Source: Pontibacter deserti (GTDB taxonomy: Bacteria > Bacteroidota > Bacteroidia > Cytophagales > Hymenobacteraceae). From it: a stretch of 64,000 nt of DNA. The notes under the pieces were generated by a model. The model saw only the letters and a list, made by a program, of their open reading frames with translations. It made no database searches and was not told the DNA's origin. Every line of letters starts with the position of its first letter. The stretch's first letter is position 1. Made by a program: the position numbers and the translations under genes. Shown here one piece after another: positions 26,523 through 35,360 of this stretch. The stretch is from positions 310,001-374,000 of the forward strand of contig NZ_JALPRS010000003.1 in assembly GCF_023630255.1 (NCBI RefSeq), read 5' to 3'.

Positions 26523-26810
26523 TTAGCGCCTAAACTTCTCTATTATAACTCGAAGCTTTCTTAATAGTGTTTTTCTAAAAGGTTCGGCCAAAATGTACAC
26601 AACTGCAAGTGGAACGAAGAACCTGACTGACATTGGATAATCCACAAGTATATCATAATACTTGCTGGCATACATCAAAGCGACTACTAGATTAAGACAT
26701 ATCAGATTGAATAAATAATCTTCTAATCTAAATTTATAAAATCTGGATAGGCTCAACAGAGCCGCTGTAAAGCCTATATTTAGAAAGACGATTACAAAGA
26801 GCTTGATCAT
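26523..26810 (-). CDS. Small hypothetical membrane protein
   Basis: A 95-residue protein with three or so hydrophobic stretches (about 2-20, 32-50 and 63-78) and a basic C-terminus KTLLRKLRVIIEKFRR, suggesting an inner-membrane protein with a cytoplasmic tail. No family recognised. It starts 13 bp after the SDR stop and ends 39 bp before the aldehyde dehydrogenase, on the same strand, so it is embedded in the probable operon. Its AT-rich composition differs from both neighbours. Confidence 0.55.
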   Translation of the reverse strand: MIKLFVIVFLNIGFTAALLSLSRFYKFRLEDYLFNLICLNLVVALMYASKYYDILVDYPMSVRFFVPLAVVYILAEPFRKTLLRKLRVIIEKFRR

Positions 26811-26823
26811 TTCACTTGCTCAC

Positions 26824-27612
26824 TTACAAACACCCCGTTCTACCACCATCTACCGGCACGTTAATACCGTTAATATACGCAGCGGCAGGTGTCGCTAAAA
26901 ATGCGGCAGCGGCAGCAACTTCTTCAGGTTCGGCAAAACGGCGGGCTGGTATCTCAGCCATCATTTCACTTTCTATAGCGTCAACTGCTGCTTCTGTTTT
27001 CTTTGCTTTATTTTCGATGATGGATTCCAGACGGCCGGTGCGGGTAGCGCCTGGCAACACATTATTTACAGTAATTCCGAATTGCCCCAGCTCATTGGCC
27101 ATAGTTTTAGCCCAGCTGGCAACTGCTCCGCGGATAGTATTAGAAACTCCAAGCCCATGCAAGGGTTGTTTTACTGAGGTACTGATGATGTTGATGATAC
27201 GACCATACTTTGCTTCTTTCATCCCCGGGATAACTGCTTTTGCCAACAAGTGGTTGGCTACCAGGTGCTGGTTAAAAGCACTTACAAACTCATCAGATAT
27301 GGCTTCGGTAATAGGGCCACCTGCCGGGCCGCCTGTGTTATTCACAAGTATATGTACTATTGGCTGCTGGCTCAGGTAACCCTGCACTTGGATGTTCAGA
27401 TTATAAGGGTCAGAGAAATCAGCTACAATGTAATCGTGCTGTTGCCCCTGGCTAGTATCCAGGTCCTGTAGTGCAGTTTGTAATTTGTCTTCGTTGCGTG
27501 CAGCTAAAGTAATATTTGCACCAAGCTGTGCCAGCTCAATAGCTATGGCTTTCCCGATGCCTTGCGTGCTGCCGCAAACTATAGCTCGTTTGTTCTGTAG
27601 GTTTAGGTTCAT
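26824..27612 (-). CDS. SDR-family protein lacking the canonical YxxxK
   Basis: Short-chain dehydrogenase/reductase fold of 262 residues. The NAD(P) loop GSTQGIGKA (14-22), NNTGGPAGG and the C-terminal PVDGG are present. Where the catalytic Tyr-x-x-x-Lys should stand, the chain reads LGVSNTIRGAV, with Ser and Arg in those places. FabG-like subgroups with an SN-x-x-R sequence are known to me as atypical SDRs, so this is probably not a sequencing error. The location next to 3-hydroxyanthranilate dioxygenase and the aldehyde dehydrogenase suggests a role in the kynurenine route, perhaps on a semialdehyde or as a non-classical isomerase, but no reaction can be assigned. Confidence 0.8.
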   Translation of the reverse strand: MNLNLQNKRAIVCGSTQGIGKAIAIELAQLGANITLAARNEDKLQTALQDLDTSQGQQHDYIVADFSDPYNLNIQVQGYLSQQPIVHILVNNTGGPAGGPITEAISDEFVSAFNQHLVANHLLAKAVIPGMKEAKYGRIINIISTSVKQPLHGLGVSNTIRGAVASWAKTMANELGQFGITVNNVLPGATRTGRLESIIENKAKKTEAAVDAIESEMMAEIPARRFAEPEEVAAAAAFLATPAAAYINGINVPVDGGRTGCL

Positions 27613-27731
27613 AGGATAAATGTACGGAAAAGCCTTTGAACTTGCACAGCATCGTGGTTATGTAACAACAGTGCTACCATTTCTGTTAGCTTTTGCGTAC
27701 CTTCCATGTATCAACCTAACAAAACAAAACT

Positions 27732-28274
27732 ATGGCCATACAACGACCTTTCAACTTTAAGCAGTGGATTGATGAGCATCGGCACCTGCTTAAGCCGCCG
27801 GTAGGTAACCAGCAGGTATACAAAGCCAACGATGATTTTATTGTAATGGTAGTAGGTGGCCCGAATGCCCGCAAGGATTACCACTACGATGAGAGCGAAG
27901 AGTTCTTTTACCAGGTAGAAGGCGATATTGTGCTCAAGATCATAGAAGATGGTAAACCTGTAGATATCCCGATTCGGGAAGGTGAGATCTTTCTGTTGCC
28001 GCCACGCGTGCCACATTCGCCACAGCGCCCGGCTAATACGGTAGGCCTGGTAATTGAGCGTTACCGCCGCGAAGGGGAGAAGGATGGCTTTATGTGGTTC
28101 TGTGAGAACTGCGGCAACAAGCTACACGAAGACTTTACCGAAGTAACCGATATTGTAAAACAGCTGCCTGAAATTATGGGCAACTTCTGGAATAACGAGC
28201 AGTTGCGCACCTGCAGCAAGTGTGGAGAGGTATTGCAGCCACCGGTTAAACCAGTAGAGCAAGCCGCCAAGTAA
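27732..28274 (+). CDS. 3-Hydroxyanthranilate 3,4-dioxygenase
   Basis: Opens the ring of 3-hydroxyanthranilate to 2-amino-3-carboxymuconate 6-semialdehyde (ACMS). The 180-residue cupin has the iron ligands His51, Glu57 and His95, and substrate residues Arg47, Arg99 and Glu110, at the positions of the characterised bacterial enzyme. The C-terminal second metal site, CENC (124-127) and CSKC (161-164), is the rubredoxin-like iron site of the bacterial homodimeric form. It is divergent from the SDR-ALDH group, with a 119-bp spacer, so a shared control region is possible. A GNAT gene follows 59 bp downstream. Confidence 0.96.
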   Translation: MAIQRPFNFKQWIDEHRHLLKPPVGNQQVYKANDDFIVMVVGGPNARKDYHYDESEEFFYQVEGDIVLKIIEDGKPVDIPIREGEIFLLPPRVPHSPQRPANTVGLVIERYRREGEKDGFMWFCENCGNKLHEDFTEVTDIVKQLPEIMGNFWNNEQLRTCSKCGEVLQPPVKPVEQAAK

Positions 28275-28333
28275 AATATACTTCAACTATAAAGAAAGCC
28301 TCCTGCGACGTAGGGGGCTTATCTGTTTCTGCC

Positions 28334-28867
28334 ATGAGCCAAAACCTAGAGACAGCCAGACTGCAGCTACGCCCTGTACGGCCATCCGATGCTGATTTTA
28401 TACTTAAAGGATTATCTGACACACGTGTAACAACATACTATGCCGTACATTATGATACTCCTGAAGCCGTGCAGGAGCAAATGCAGTTTTACGACAACCT
28501 GCAGCAGACCGGCACCGGCATCTGGTGGGTGTTCTCATTAAGGGGAGCAACCGATTTGATTGGCGCCTGTGGCTATAGCAGCTTAGAAACTGAAAATCGT
28601 AAAGCAGAGATCGGATTTTGGTTGCTGCCGGAGCACTGGGGCAAGGGTTACATTCCTGAAGCTGCCAAGGCTATTTTAAAGTATGGTTTCGAAAGTATGA
28701 ATCTGCATCGCATTGAGGCTATAGTAGAAGGCGGCAACGCGCAGTCGGAGAAGGTGCTGCAAAAGCTTGGCTTTACACGCGAAGGAAGGCTTCGTGACCG
28801 CGAAATAAAGAACGGACACTTCATAGACCTTGTGCATTATAGTTTACTGGAGACGGATGAAGTATAG
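28334..28867 (+). CDS. GNAT acetyltransferase, RimJ/RimL-like
   Basis: A 177-residue acetyltransferase. The N-terminal LETARLQLRPVRPSDADFI and the acetyl-CoA segment IGFWLLPEHWGKGYIPEAAKAIL followed by NLHRIEAIVEGGNAQSEKVLQKLGF are those of the RimJ/L group (Acetyltransf_3). Substrates in this group range from ribosomal protein termini to amino acids and antibiotics, so none is proposed. It follows the dioxygenase gene on the same strand, with a weak hairpin between them. Confidence 0.87.
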   Translation: MSQNLETARLQLRPVRPSDADFILKGLSDTRVTTYYAVHYDTPEAVQEQMQFYDNLQQTGTGIWWVFSLRGATDLIGACGYSSLETENRKAEIGFWLLPEHWGKGYIPEAAKAILKYGFESMNLHRIEAIVEGGNAQSEKVLQKLGFTREGRLRDREIKNGHFIDLVHYSLLETDEV

Positions 28868-28921
28868 GTTGATTGTTGATTATCAGTTGCTGATTGTTTG
28901 AGCCAGGATTTTGAAGAATAG

Positions 28922-29075
28922 TTGCTGGCGCGAGTCTCCAGACTTGTGACTTATTATGGTGTTGCATCTCCTGATGTAACTGGCCCGGCAGGGATAGTCA
29001 TGACAAAGGCGATGGCTATAGTTCTATAGCAGTCCAACCATCCCCCCAACCCCTCCTTATCCAAGGCGGGGAGCT
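28922..29075. repeat. Two hairpin phrases in the GNAT-kmo spacer
   Basis: The convergent spacer contains a near-palindrome CGAGTCTCCAGACTTG (28930-28945, one G-T wobble) within a GGCGCGAGTC context, and the GC-rich phrase CCCCCCAACCCCTCC/GGCGGGGAGC at about 29042-29070. Both look like small dispersed spacer elements; the second resembles the one at 15165. Confidence 0.45.
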
Positions 29076-29130
29076 TCTTGTCGCAGCTATAGTTACTGTT
29101 TACTGATAACAGATAATTGTTAACTGTCAA

Positions 29131-30516
29131 TTATACTTCCTGTTGCTGATAAGCTTTCAGCTTTTCTTTTTGCACAAGCTGTTCTTCCAGTAGCTGCTGC
29201 ACTTCGGATTTATTGTAATCTTCCAACGTATCGATATGCTTCATGATCTTGCCCATGATCTTGTCCTGTTGCCGGCCCGTTTCGAGGGCATAGGAGTAAG
29301 GCAGATCAGAGAAAGTAACCATGCCGTAAAGCGGAAGCCATTTATCAGGATACTGCTCACTGATCTTGCTCTCTACCTTCTTGCGTAATAAGAACCGTGC
29401 ATCAGCTACTGCATCGCGCATTTCTATAAAGTTCATCACAGCAAGATCTGCAATGGCATCGGCGTCTGGTTTACGTTTGCGTTCAAATTCCTTAAACAGT
29501 TTTTCCCAGTTGCCATCAAAGCTGTCCAGCATCTTATCGAGTACGGTTATATCTTCGAAGCCGGCGTTCATGCCTTGCCCATAAAAAGGTACTACAGCAT
29601 GGCAGGCATCCCCGATCAGCAACACTTTGTCTTCATAACTCCACGGGAAACATTTTATAGTTACCAGAGAGCCGGTCGGGTTGCAGAAATATTCCTGTGC
29701 CAGGTCAGGCATCAAGGCTACTGCATCCGGGAACACCTCCAGGAAAAAGTTTAGCAGATCAGTATCGTTTTTAATGGCAGCAAAAGAGCGCTCGCCTTCG
29801 TAGGGGAAAAATAAAGTACAGGTAAAGCTACCATCTATGTTTGGCAACGCGATCATCATATAGTTGCCGCGAGGCCAGATGTGCAGTGCATTTTTTTCCA
29901 GTAGCCAACCCCCATCTTCAGCAGCAGGTATGGTTAGTTCTTTGTAGCCGTACTCCAGGTAGCTTTGCTGATAATTGAAGCGCTCGGTTTTTTGTAAAGC
30001 ATTACGAACCATCGAAAAAGCCCCATCAGCCCCAAAGATTAATTCAGGTTGTATTACCTCGTCAGTATCAGAGTGGTGGTTGTGCAGGTATACTTCGTTG
30101 GTACGAAGGTTAACATCCTGCACCTGCATGTTAAAGTGGTAGTTTATATCCGGGTTTGGCTCCGACAGGTTCATGAGCGCCATGTTCAGGCCGGCACGTG
30201 AAACCGAATAAATAGCCTGCCCCTCTTTACCATAAGGTTGGTAAGTTAATTGCCCGTTTTCGCTATGCATCATGCGGCCATACATAGGTATAGCTACTTT
30301 GCGCACATCTTCTTCTATGCCAATACCTCGCAACGCCCGCCAGCCTCTATCGCTGAGGGCAAGGTTTATAGATCTCCCACCATCAAGAGTGCTAACACGC
30401 ATATCAGGGCGGCGCTCGTACAAATCGATTTTGTAACCGCGTTTAGCCAGGTATAACGATAGCAATGAGCCAACCAAACCGGCTCCTATAATGGCGATGT
30501 TCTTTTTCTCGGTCAT
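29131..30516 (-). CDS. kmo: Kynurenine 3-monooxygenase
   Basis: FAD- and NADPH-dependent hydroxylation of L-kynurenine to 3-hydroxykynurenine. The protein has 461 residues. The FAD loop IIGAGLVGSLLSLYLAKRG starts at residue 9, with YERRPDMR after it. FGADGAFSMVRNAL is the DG motif and LLIGDACHAVVPFYGQGMNAG the GD motif. The C-terminal hydrophobic helices of the mitochondrial enzyme are absent and the tail is Gln/Lys-rich, so a soluble enzyme is expected as in Pseudomonas. It belongs with kynU (32710-33987), ACMSD and the dioxygenase in the same 10-kb block. Confidence 0.95.
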   Translation of the reverse strand: MTEKKNIAIIGAGLVGSLLSLYLAKRGYKIDLYERRPDMRVSTLDGGRSINLALSDRGWRALRGIGIEEDVRKVAIPMYGRMMHSENGQLTYQPYGKEGQAIYSVSRAGLNMALMNLSEPNPDINYHFNMQVQDVNLRTNEVYLHNHHSDTDEVIQPELIFGADGAFSMVRNALQKTERFNYQQSYLEYGYKELTIPAAEDGGWLLEKNALHIWPRGNYMMIALPNIDGSFTCTLFFPYEGERSFAAIKNDTDLLNFFLEVFPDAVALMPDLAQEYFCNPTGSLVTIKCFPWSYEDKVLLIGDACHAVVPFYGQGMNAGFEDITVLDKMLDSFDGNWEKLFKEFERKRKPDADAIADLAVMNFIEMRDAVADARFLLRKKVESKISEQYPDKWLPLYGMVTFSDLPYSYALETGRQQDKIMGKIMKHIDTLEDYNKSEVQQLLEEQLVQKEKLKAYQQQEV

Positions 30517-30602
30517 AAAGTAAAGTATAGGGCACTACTACTTTGCTGTAAAGTAACGGTTTACTTTGAATTTTCACAATGATTATTGCAGGCGTTACCT
30601 GT

Positions 30603-31202
30603 TCAGCCTACAATGGTACGAAAAGTAAGGTTGATGCGGCTACCTGTTTGCTGTGCAGTTTTAGGGATAGCGTGCTGCCAGTTATGTTGTGTAGGGCCCT
30701 GCATTAACAACAGGCTACCGTGTTTTATAAGTAAGTATAAATTCTTCTGTGCTTTGTCGTGCCTGTGCCGGAAACCAAACCTGCGTTCTGCCCCGAAGCT
30801 TACCGAGGCAATATTGGGTTCAGGACCAAGTTCTGGTTCATCGTCGGAGTGCCAGCCCATGCTGTTTTGGCCGGTTTGGTAATGGTTTAAAAGCACGCTG
30901 TTATACTTGTGGCCAGTTGCAGCTTCTACTTGTTCTTTTATCTGTAGCAGTACCGGTAGCCATGGCTGGGGTTTATTGTTCAGGCCGGAGTAAGTATAGC
31001 TTTTATCGCCGTACCAGGCAGTGAGCCGGGGCAGAAGTATCTCCTTGCCAAACATCTTTATCTTTTCCTGCTTCCAGTTTACCTGCTCCATTAATTGCTT
31101 AAAGTATAAATCGCTGGTTTCTGTAGTAAAAAAGGATGCTGCATACCATACATTGGCATCAGGTAAAGGTATCTTGGTAAGATTCTTATCCAGGTGTGGC
31201 AT
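30603..31202 (-). CDS. AlkB-like 2-oxoglutarate/Fe(II) oxygenase
   Basis: Member of the AlkB/ALKBH2 group (199 residues) that demethylates alkylated DNA or RNA bases. Iron ligands are His118 and Asp120 in GWHSDDEPE and His177 in NWQHAIPK; Arg189 and Arg195 (RINLTFR) match the R-x5-R site for 2-oxoglutarate and substrate. SLLLMQGPTQHNWQH is typical of the bacterial ALKBH2/3-like type. Its start lies 2 bp after the stop of the antiporter gene, so both share a message. The link to the surrounding kynurenine genes is probably positional only. Confidence 0.9.
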   Translation of the reverse strand: MPHLDKNLTKIPLPDANVWYAASFFTTETSDLYFKQLMEQVNWKQEKIKMFGKEILLPRLTAWYGDKSYTYSGLNNKPQPWLPVLLQIKEQVEAATGHKYNSVLLNHYQTGQNSMGWHSDDEPELGPEPNIASVSFGAERRFGFRHRHDKAQKNLYLLIKHGSLLLMQGPTQHNWQHAIPKTAQQTGSRINLTFRTIVG

Positions 31203-31204
31203 CT

Positions 31205-32467
31205 TCAGGTGATCTTTTTCGTTTCACCTGCTATTTCCTTTTTCTCCCTGGTCCAGTCGAGATGTCTCATAATGTGAGTAGCAGTTACTCCATGAAGTAT
31301 AATAGAGACCATTACAATAAATCCTACAATAGACCAAAGCGTATCTGCATCTACAAAATCAACTTTATCTAAAGCAAATGATAAGTAAAAGAAGGAGCCG
31401 ATACCCCGGATGCCGAAAAAGCTTATAGCCAGCTTTTCATGAAGCGACACTTTTACGCCTATCATCCCGATAAGGGCAGACACAGGCCGGATTATAAACA
31501 GAAACGCAATACCAATAAACACTCCGTTCCAGGTAAGATGATCCAGCAGGCCCCGCACCAGGCTACCGCCAAACACGATCAGCAGCATCACCATCATAAT
31601 ATGCTCTACCTGTGCTACAAAATCGTGCATCTCGGTGTGGTACTTGTCTTCTGCTTCAAAGCTGCTCATGGTTATGGCTGTAATAAATACAGCCAGGAAA
31701 CCATACCCGTGTGCCAGTTCTGTTATGCCATAAGACACCAAGGTTGCTGATAATGCCAGAAACCCATCGGTTGCTCTTGGGAAGCTGGATTTGCGAGGCA
31801 GCTTAAAGATAAGATAGGCTAACCCCCGGCCGATAAGGAAGCCAATACCAGCGCCAGCAATAACACGGTATAGCAGATCACGAATTACCCAGTCAAACAG
31901 CCAGTCGCCGGAGGTGCCAGCTGCAACAGCTATTACTACCGCAAGCCATGTAAACGGAAAAGCCATTCCATCGTTTAGTCCTGCCTCAGCGGTAAGCGAA
32001 AATCGTACATCATCTTCTTCGGGATCGTCTGGGGGGCCAACCTGTACCTGCTCCGCCAATACCGGGTCGGTAGGTGCCAGTACTGCTCCCAGTAATATAG
32101 CTGCGGCAGGCGCCAGCCCTAAAATTCCCCAGCCCATTAGGCTAAGTCCGGCAATACAAAGCAGCATGGTTATACTTACCAACCGGAAAGGTATCTGCCA
32201 GTTTTTAAAATTGAATTTGCGCCTGATCTTCAGGCCGGTGCCCATCAGTGAAATAATAACAACCAGTTCTGTTAGGTGCACTACATAATCTTCCTGCCAG
32301 AGCGGGCTGGGAGAAGGCAGTTCGAAAGGGAAGAGGTAGAGTATAGCGCCTACTGCCACAAACACAATGGGATAAGATATAAATGTTTTGCGCAGCAAAG
32401 CCGGGACCCACGCCATGGAAAGTGCCGCTAATCCGATGATGGTGAGTATAAGAATATATGGGTCCAT
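31205..32467 (-). CDS. Cation/proton antiporter, CPA1 type
   Basis: Inner-membrane Na+(K+)/H+ exchanger of 420 residues with about 12 hydrophobic helices. LGAVLAPTDPVLAEQVQVGPP is the conserved unwound-helix segment, and AEAGLNDGMAFPF contains the Asn-Asp pair that carries ions in electroneutral CPA1 members. GIRGIGSFFYLSFAL is also typical. There is no C-terminal TrkA domain. The AlkB-like gene follows after 2 bp. A transport role in pathway uptake is unlikely; pH or salt tolerance is more probable. Confidence 0.88.
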   Translation of the reverse strand: MDPYILILTIIGLAALSMAWVPALLRKTFISYPIVFVAVGAILYLFPFELPSPSPLWQEDYVVHLTELVVIISLMGTGLKIRRKFNFKNWQIPFRLVSITMLLCIAGLSLMGWGILGLAPAAAILLGAVLAPTDPVLAEQVQVGPPDDPEEDDVRFSLTAEAGLNDGMAFPFTWLAVVIAVAAGTSGDWLFDWVIRDLLYRVIAGAGIGFLIGRGLAYLIFKLPRKSSFPRATDGFLALSATLVSYGITELAHGYGFLAVFITAITMSSFEAEDKYHTEMHDFVAQVEHIMMVMLLIVFGGSLVRGLLDHLTWNGVFIGIAFLFIIRPVSALIGMIGVKVSLHEKLAISFFGIRGIGSFFYLSFALDKVDFVDADTLWSIVGFIVMVSIILHGVTATHIMRHLDWTREKKEIAGETKKIT

Positions 32468-32645
32468 GTAAAGCTGCCTGGTACTGTTTGTGGTTATTAC
32501 GTAGCGGCTTATACGGTATTATACTTAGTTAGCTACGGGTTTAGAACCAGAATTTTACGATTGAAGCGGGTGCAGGAGCTTTTGCAAAGAACTATAGCTT
32601 CGTTTTAAAGATGTGCTTAAAGCAGTAAGGCAGCTATAAAAGCAG

Positions 32646-32683
32646 AAAACCTGGCTTACCTATACTTTGGCAAACCAGGTTTT
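32646..32683 (-). terminator. Terminator after kynU
   Basis: AAAACCTGG (32646-32654) pairs with CCAGGTTTT (32675-32683), 26 bp past the kynU stop on the minus strand. Confidence 0.7.
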
Positions 32684-32709
32684 ATACTTATACTTTTATC
32701 TGCTACATT

Positions 32710-33987
32710 TTATTGGTGATCTTCCAGGCATTCGTGCAGAATCTCAGAGAAGCGGTAAACTTCTTCAAAGCTGTTATAAAGCGGGGTAGGAGCTACGCGT
32801 ATTACATTTGGTTCGCGGTAGTCAACTATAATGCCGGCTTCCATCAGTTTGCTAAACAGTTCACGGGCGTTCTTTTTTACAAGTATAGATATCTGGCAGC
32901 CACGAGCCTTCGGGTCGGTTGGCGTGATCATCTCCAGCACATCTTTGCCCACATGCACATCGTTGATGAGGTACTCCAGGTAACCAGTTAGCTTTTCGCT
33001 TTTCGCGCGCATGTTCTCCATTCCGGCCGCATCAAAAAGCTCTAAAGAAGCACGGTGTACAGCCAATGGTAAGATCTGGGCGTTACTGACCTGCCAGCCT
33101 GCGGCACCGGGCATAGGTATAAAGCCTTTCTTCATCTGGAAACGAGCACTGGCATCGTGGCCCCACCAACCTGCAAAGCGTGGCAGGTCGGGGTTATTAC
33201 CGTGTCGCTCGTGCACAAATACACCTGATGTACCGCCCGGGCCCGAGTTCAGGTATTTATAAGTACACCACACCGCAAAGTCTACATCCCAGTCGTGTAG
33301 TTTTACAGGTACGTTACCGGCAGCGTGTGCCAGGTCAAATCCAACTATAGCACCTGCTTCGTGGCCTGCTTTGGTAATAGCTTCCATATCAAAAACCTGG
33401 CCGGTATAGTAGTTAATGCCGCCCATCATTACCAGTGCAAGCTCATCGGCATTGTCTTTTATACTTTGCAGGATATCTTCGGTGCGCAGCGTGTGTTCAC
33501 CTTCTCTCGGATACAGCTCAATTACTGCTTCGTCGGGGTTATAGCCATGAAAGCGGGTTTGAGTTTCCAGTGCGTATTGGTCTGAAGGGAATGCTCCGGC
33601 TTCGGTAATAATCTTAAAACGCTTGCCTTCCGGTCTGTAAAACGATACCAGCATCAGGTGCAGGTTAACAGTAAGCTGGTTCATAACCACTACTTCGCTC
33701 TCTTTAGCACCAACCACACGTGCAGCACCGCCAGCTAAAAGTTCGTGATAATTAAACCAAGGCTCTTCGCCTTTAAAATGCCCTTCTACGGCCAGGTTTG
33801 CCCATTTATACATTTCGTTATCGATGTACATCTGAGCCGACTTTGGCTGCAGCCCAAGTGAGTTGCCACAGAAGTAAATAGCATCTTTGCCATTAACCTG
33901 CGGAAAGTAAAATTTATCTCTGAAGTGATATAGTGGGTCGTTCTGGTCTTGCTCCTGCGCAAAGGCTAGGGTATTCTGATAGTTCAT
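32710..33987 (-). CDS. kynU: Kynureninase
   Basis: PLP-dependent cleavage of 3-hydroxykynurenine (and kynurenine) to 3-hydroxyanthranilate (anthranilate) and alanine. It has 425 residues, the usual length. IYFCGNSLGLQP (38-49), Asp218 and His221 in GFDLAHAAGN, and the PLP lysine Lys244 in WCTYKYLNSGPGG are all visible, as is the C-terminal RVAPTPLYNSFEEVYRF. It sits upstream of the antiporter-AlkB pair on the same strand, but a terminator lies between them. It is divergent from the ACMSD gene across 269 bp, so the two may share control. Confidence 0.96.
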   Translation of the reverse strand: MNYQNTLAFAQEQDQNDPLYHFRDKFYFPQVNGKDAIYFCGNSLGLQPKSAQMYIDNEMYKWANLAVEGHFKGEEPWFNYHELLAGGAARVVGAKESEVVVMNQLTVNLHLMLVSFYRPEGKRFKIITEAGAFPSDQYALETQTRFHGYNPDEAVIELYPREGEHTLRTEDILQSIKDNADELALVMMGGINYYTGQVFDMEAITKAGHEAGAIVGFDLAHAAGNVPVKLHDWDVDFAVWCTYKYLNSGPGGTSGVFVHERHGNNPDLPRFAGWWGHDASARFQMKKGFIPMPGAAGWQVSNAQILPLAVHRASLELFDAAGMENMRAKSEKLTGYLEYLINDVHVGKDVLEMITPTDPKARGCQISILVKKNARELFSKLMEAGIIVDYREPNVIRVAPTPLYNSFEEVYRFSEILHECLEDHQ

Positions 33988-34256
33988 TGTTAATGCAGAT
34001 CGTTTATAGTTTGTGCCACCAATTTAGCGGGAGTTCGTAAAGGTCTGCGAATATACTAATTTGTGTTGGTTTGCTCTTGAGGTATACTACGCAATGGCAG
34101 CTATACTTATATGCTATAGATCAGGCAGGTATAAAATCGGCAGTTTAAGCTAAGCTTTCGAGCCCTGAGCTGCGTATTTAAAGTATAAATGCTTATATTG
34201 TTGGATTGCCTGACAGTGCCGAATGGTTTATTCCGGCTTTTCGCCCTTTTTACATC

Positions 34257-35360
34257 ATGCATAAACATACGCCTACATCTCCTGTACTTACCGATTCTGG
34301 TCTGCTGAAGATCGATATACATACGCACATTTTGCCTGCAACCTGGCCTAACCTGCGTGAACGGTACGGGTATGGCGGCTTTATTCGTTTAGAGCACCAC
34401 AAGCCCTGCTGTGCCCGCATGATGATGGATGATAAGTTCTTCCGGGAGATACAGGACAATTGCTGGGACCCGAAGGTGCGCATGCACGAGTGCAGCCAGC
34501 ATAAAGTAGGTGTTCAAGTGCTGAGCACAGTGCCGGTAATGTTTAACTACTGGGCCAAACCCGAACATACCTATGACCTGAGCAAACTACTGAACGACCA
34601 TATTGCCGGTGTAGTAGCCGATTACCCTGACCGTTTTATTGGTTTAGGTACAGTACCGATGCAGGACACTGACCTGGCTATAAAGGAGCTGGAGCGTTGC
34701 GTAAAGGAGCTGGGTATGCCAGGTATACAGATTGGGACGAATGTGAATGGCTGCAACCTGGATGAACCAAAGCTGTTCCCGATCTTTGAAGCTGCCCAGG
34801 ACTTAGGCGCTGCCATTTTTGTACACCCCTGGGATATGCTGGGCAAAGACCGCACAAGCAAATACTGGATGCCGTGGCTGGTGGGAATGCCCGCTGAAAC
34901 TACTGTGGCGATCTGTTCTATGATCTTCGGAGGCGTGTTGGAGCGCCTGCCTAAATTACGGGTAGCCTTTGCACATGGCGGAGGTTCTTTTCCGTCAACT
35001 ATAGGCCGTATTGCCCATGGCTTCGAAGTCCGCCCGGACCTTTGTGCCATCGATAACAATGTAAACCCACGCGAGTACTTGGGTAAGTTCTATTTTGATT
35101 CGCTGGTGCACGACCCTTTGATGCTGGAATACCTGGTGAACCTGGTTGGTGCCAACTGCATTGCGCTGGGTACCGATTATCCTTTCCCCTTGGGTGAGCT
35201 GGAGCCCGGCAAGCTGATAGAATCCATGCCTTACGACCTGGCAACTATAGAACGTATGTTGAGCGGCACCGCCCTGGAGTGGCTTAACCTGAAGAAGGAG
35301 CAGTTTGTGAAAATGCCTGTTCTTAAGTCTGCTTCTACACTGGAAGGGGAGGAAGTATAG
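34257..35360 (+). CDS. 2-Amino-3-carboxymuconate 6-semialdehyde decarboxylase
   Basis: Decarboxylates ACMS to 2-aminomuconate 6-semialdehyde, steering the pathway away from quinolinate and NAD. I choose ATG 34257 (367 residues) over a TTG at 34206, because the metal motif then lies near the N-terminus as in known enzymes. The zinc ligands are His22 and His24 (DIHTHILP), His190 (FVHPWD) and Asp307 (GTDYPF). The spacings 2, 166 and 117 equal those of the Pseudomonas enzyme (9, 11, 177, 294). HGGGSFPSTIGRIAHGF is the other active-site segment. It completes a route from kynurenine with kmo, kynU, the dioxygenase and the aldehyde dehydrogenase. Confidence 0.95.
   Translation: MHKHTPTSPVLTDSGLLKIDIHTHILPATWPNLRERYGYGGFIRLEHHKPCCARMMMDDKFFREIQDNCWDPKVRMHECSQHKVGVQVLSTVPVMFNYWAKPEHTYDLSKLLNDHIAGVVADYPDRFIGLGTVPMQDTDLAIKELERCVKELGMPGIQIGTNVNGCNLDEPKLFPIFEAAQDLGAAIFVHPWDMLGKDRTSKYWMPWLVGMPAETTVAICSMIFGGVLERLPKLRVAFAHGGGSFPSTIGRIAHGFEVRPDLCAIDNNVNPREYLGKFYFDSLVHDPLMLEYLVNLVGANCIALGTDYPFPLGELEPGKLIESMPYDLATIERMLSGTALEWLNLKKEQFVKMPVLKSASTLEGEEV

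Noticed and set aside
34206..34256. TTG start for the ACMS decarboxylase
   Set aside because: ATG 34257 places the metal motif at the usual distance from the N-terminus; the extra segment has no family resemblance.
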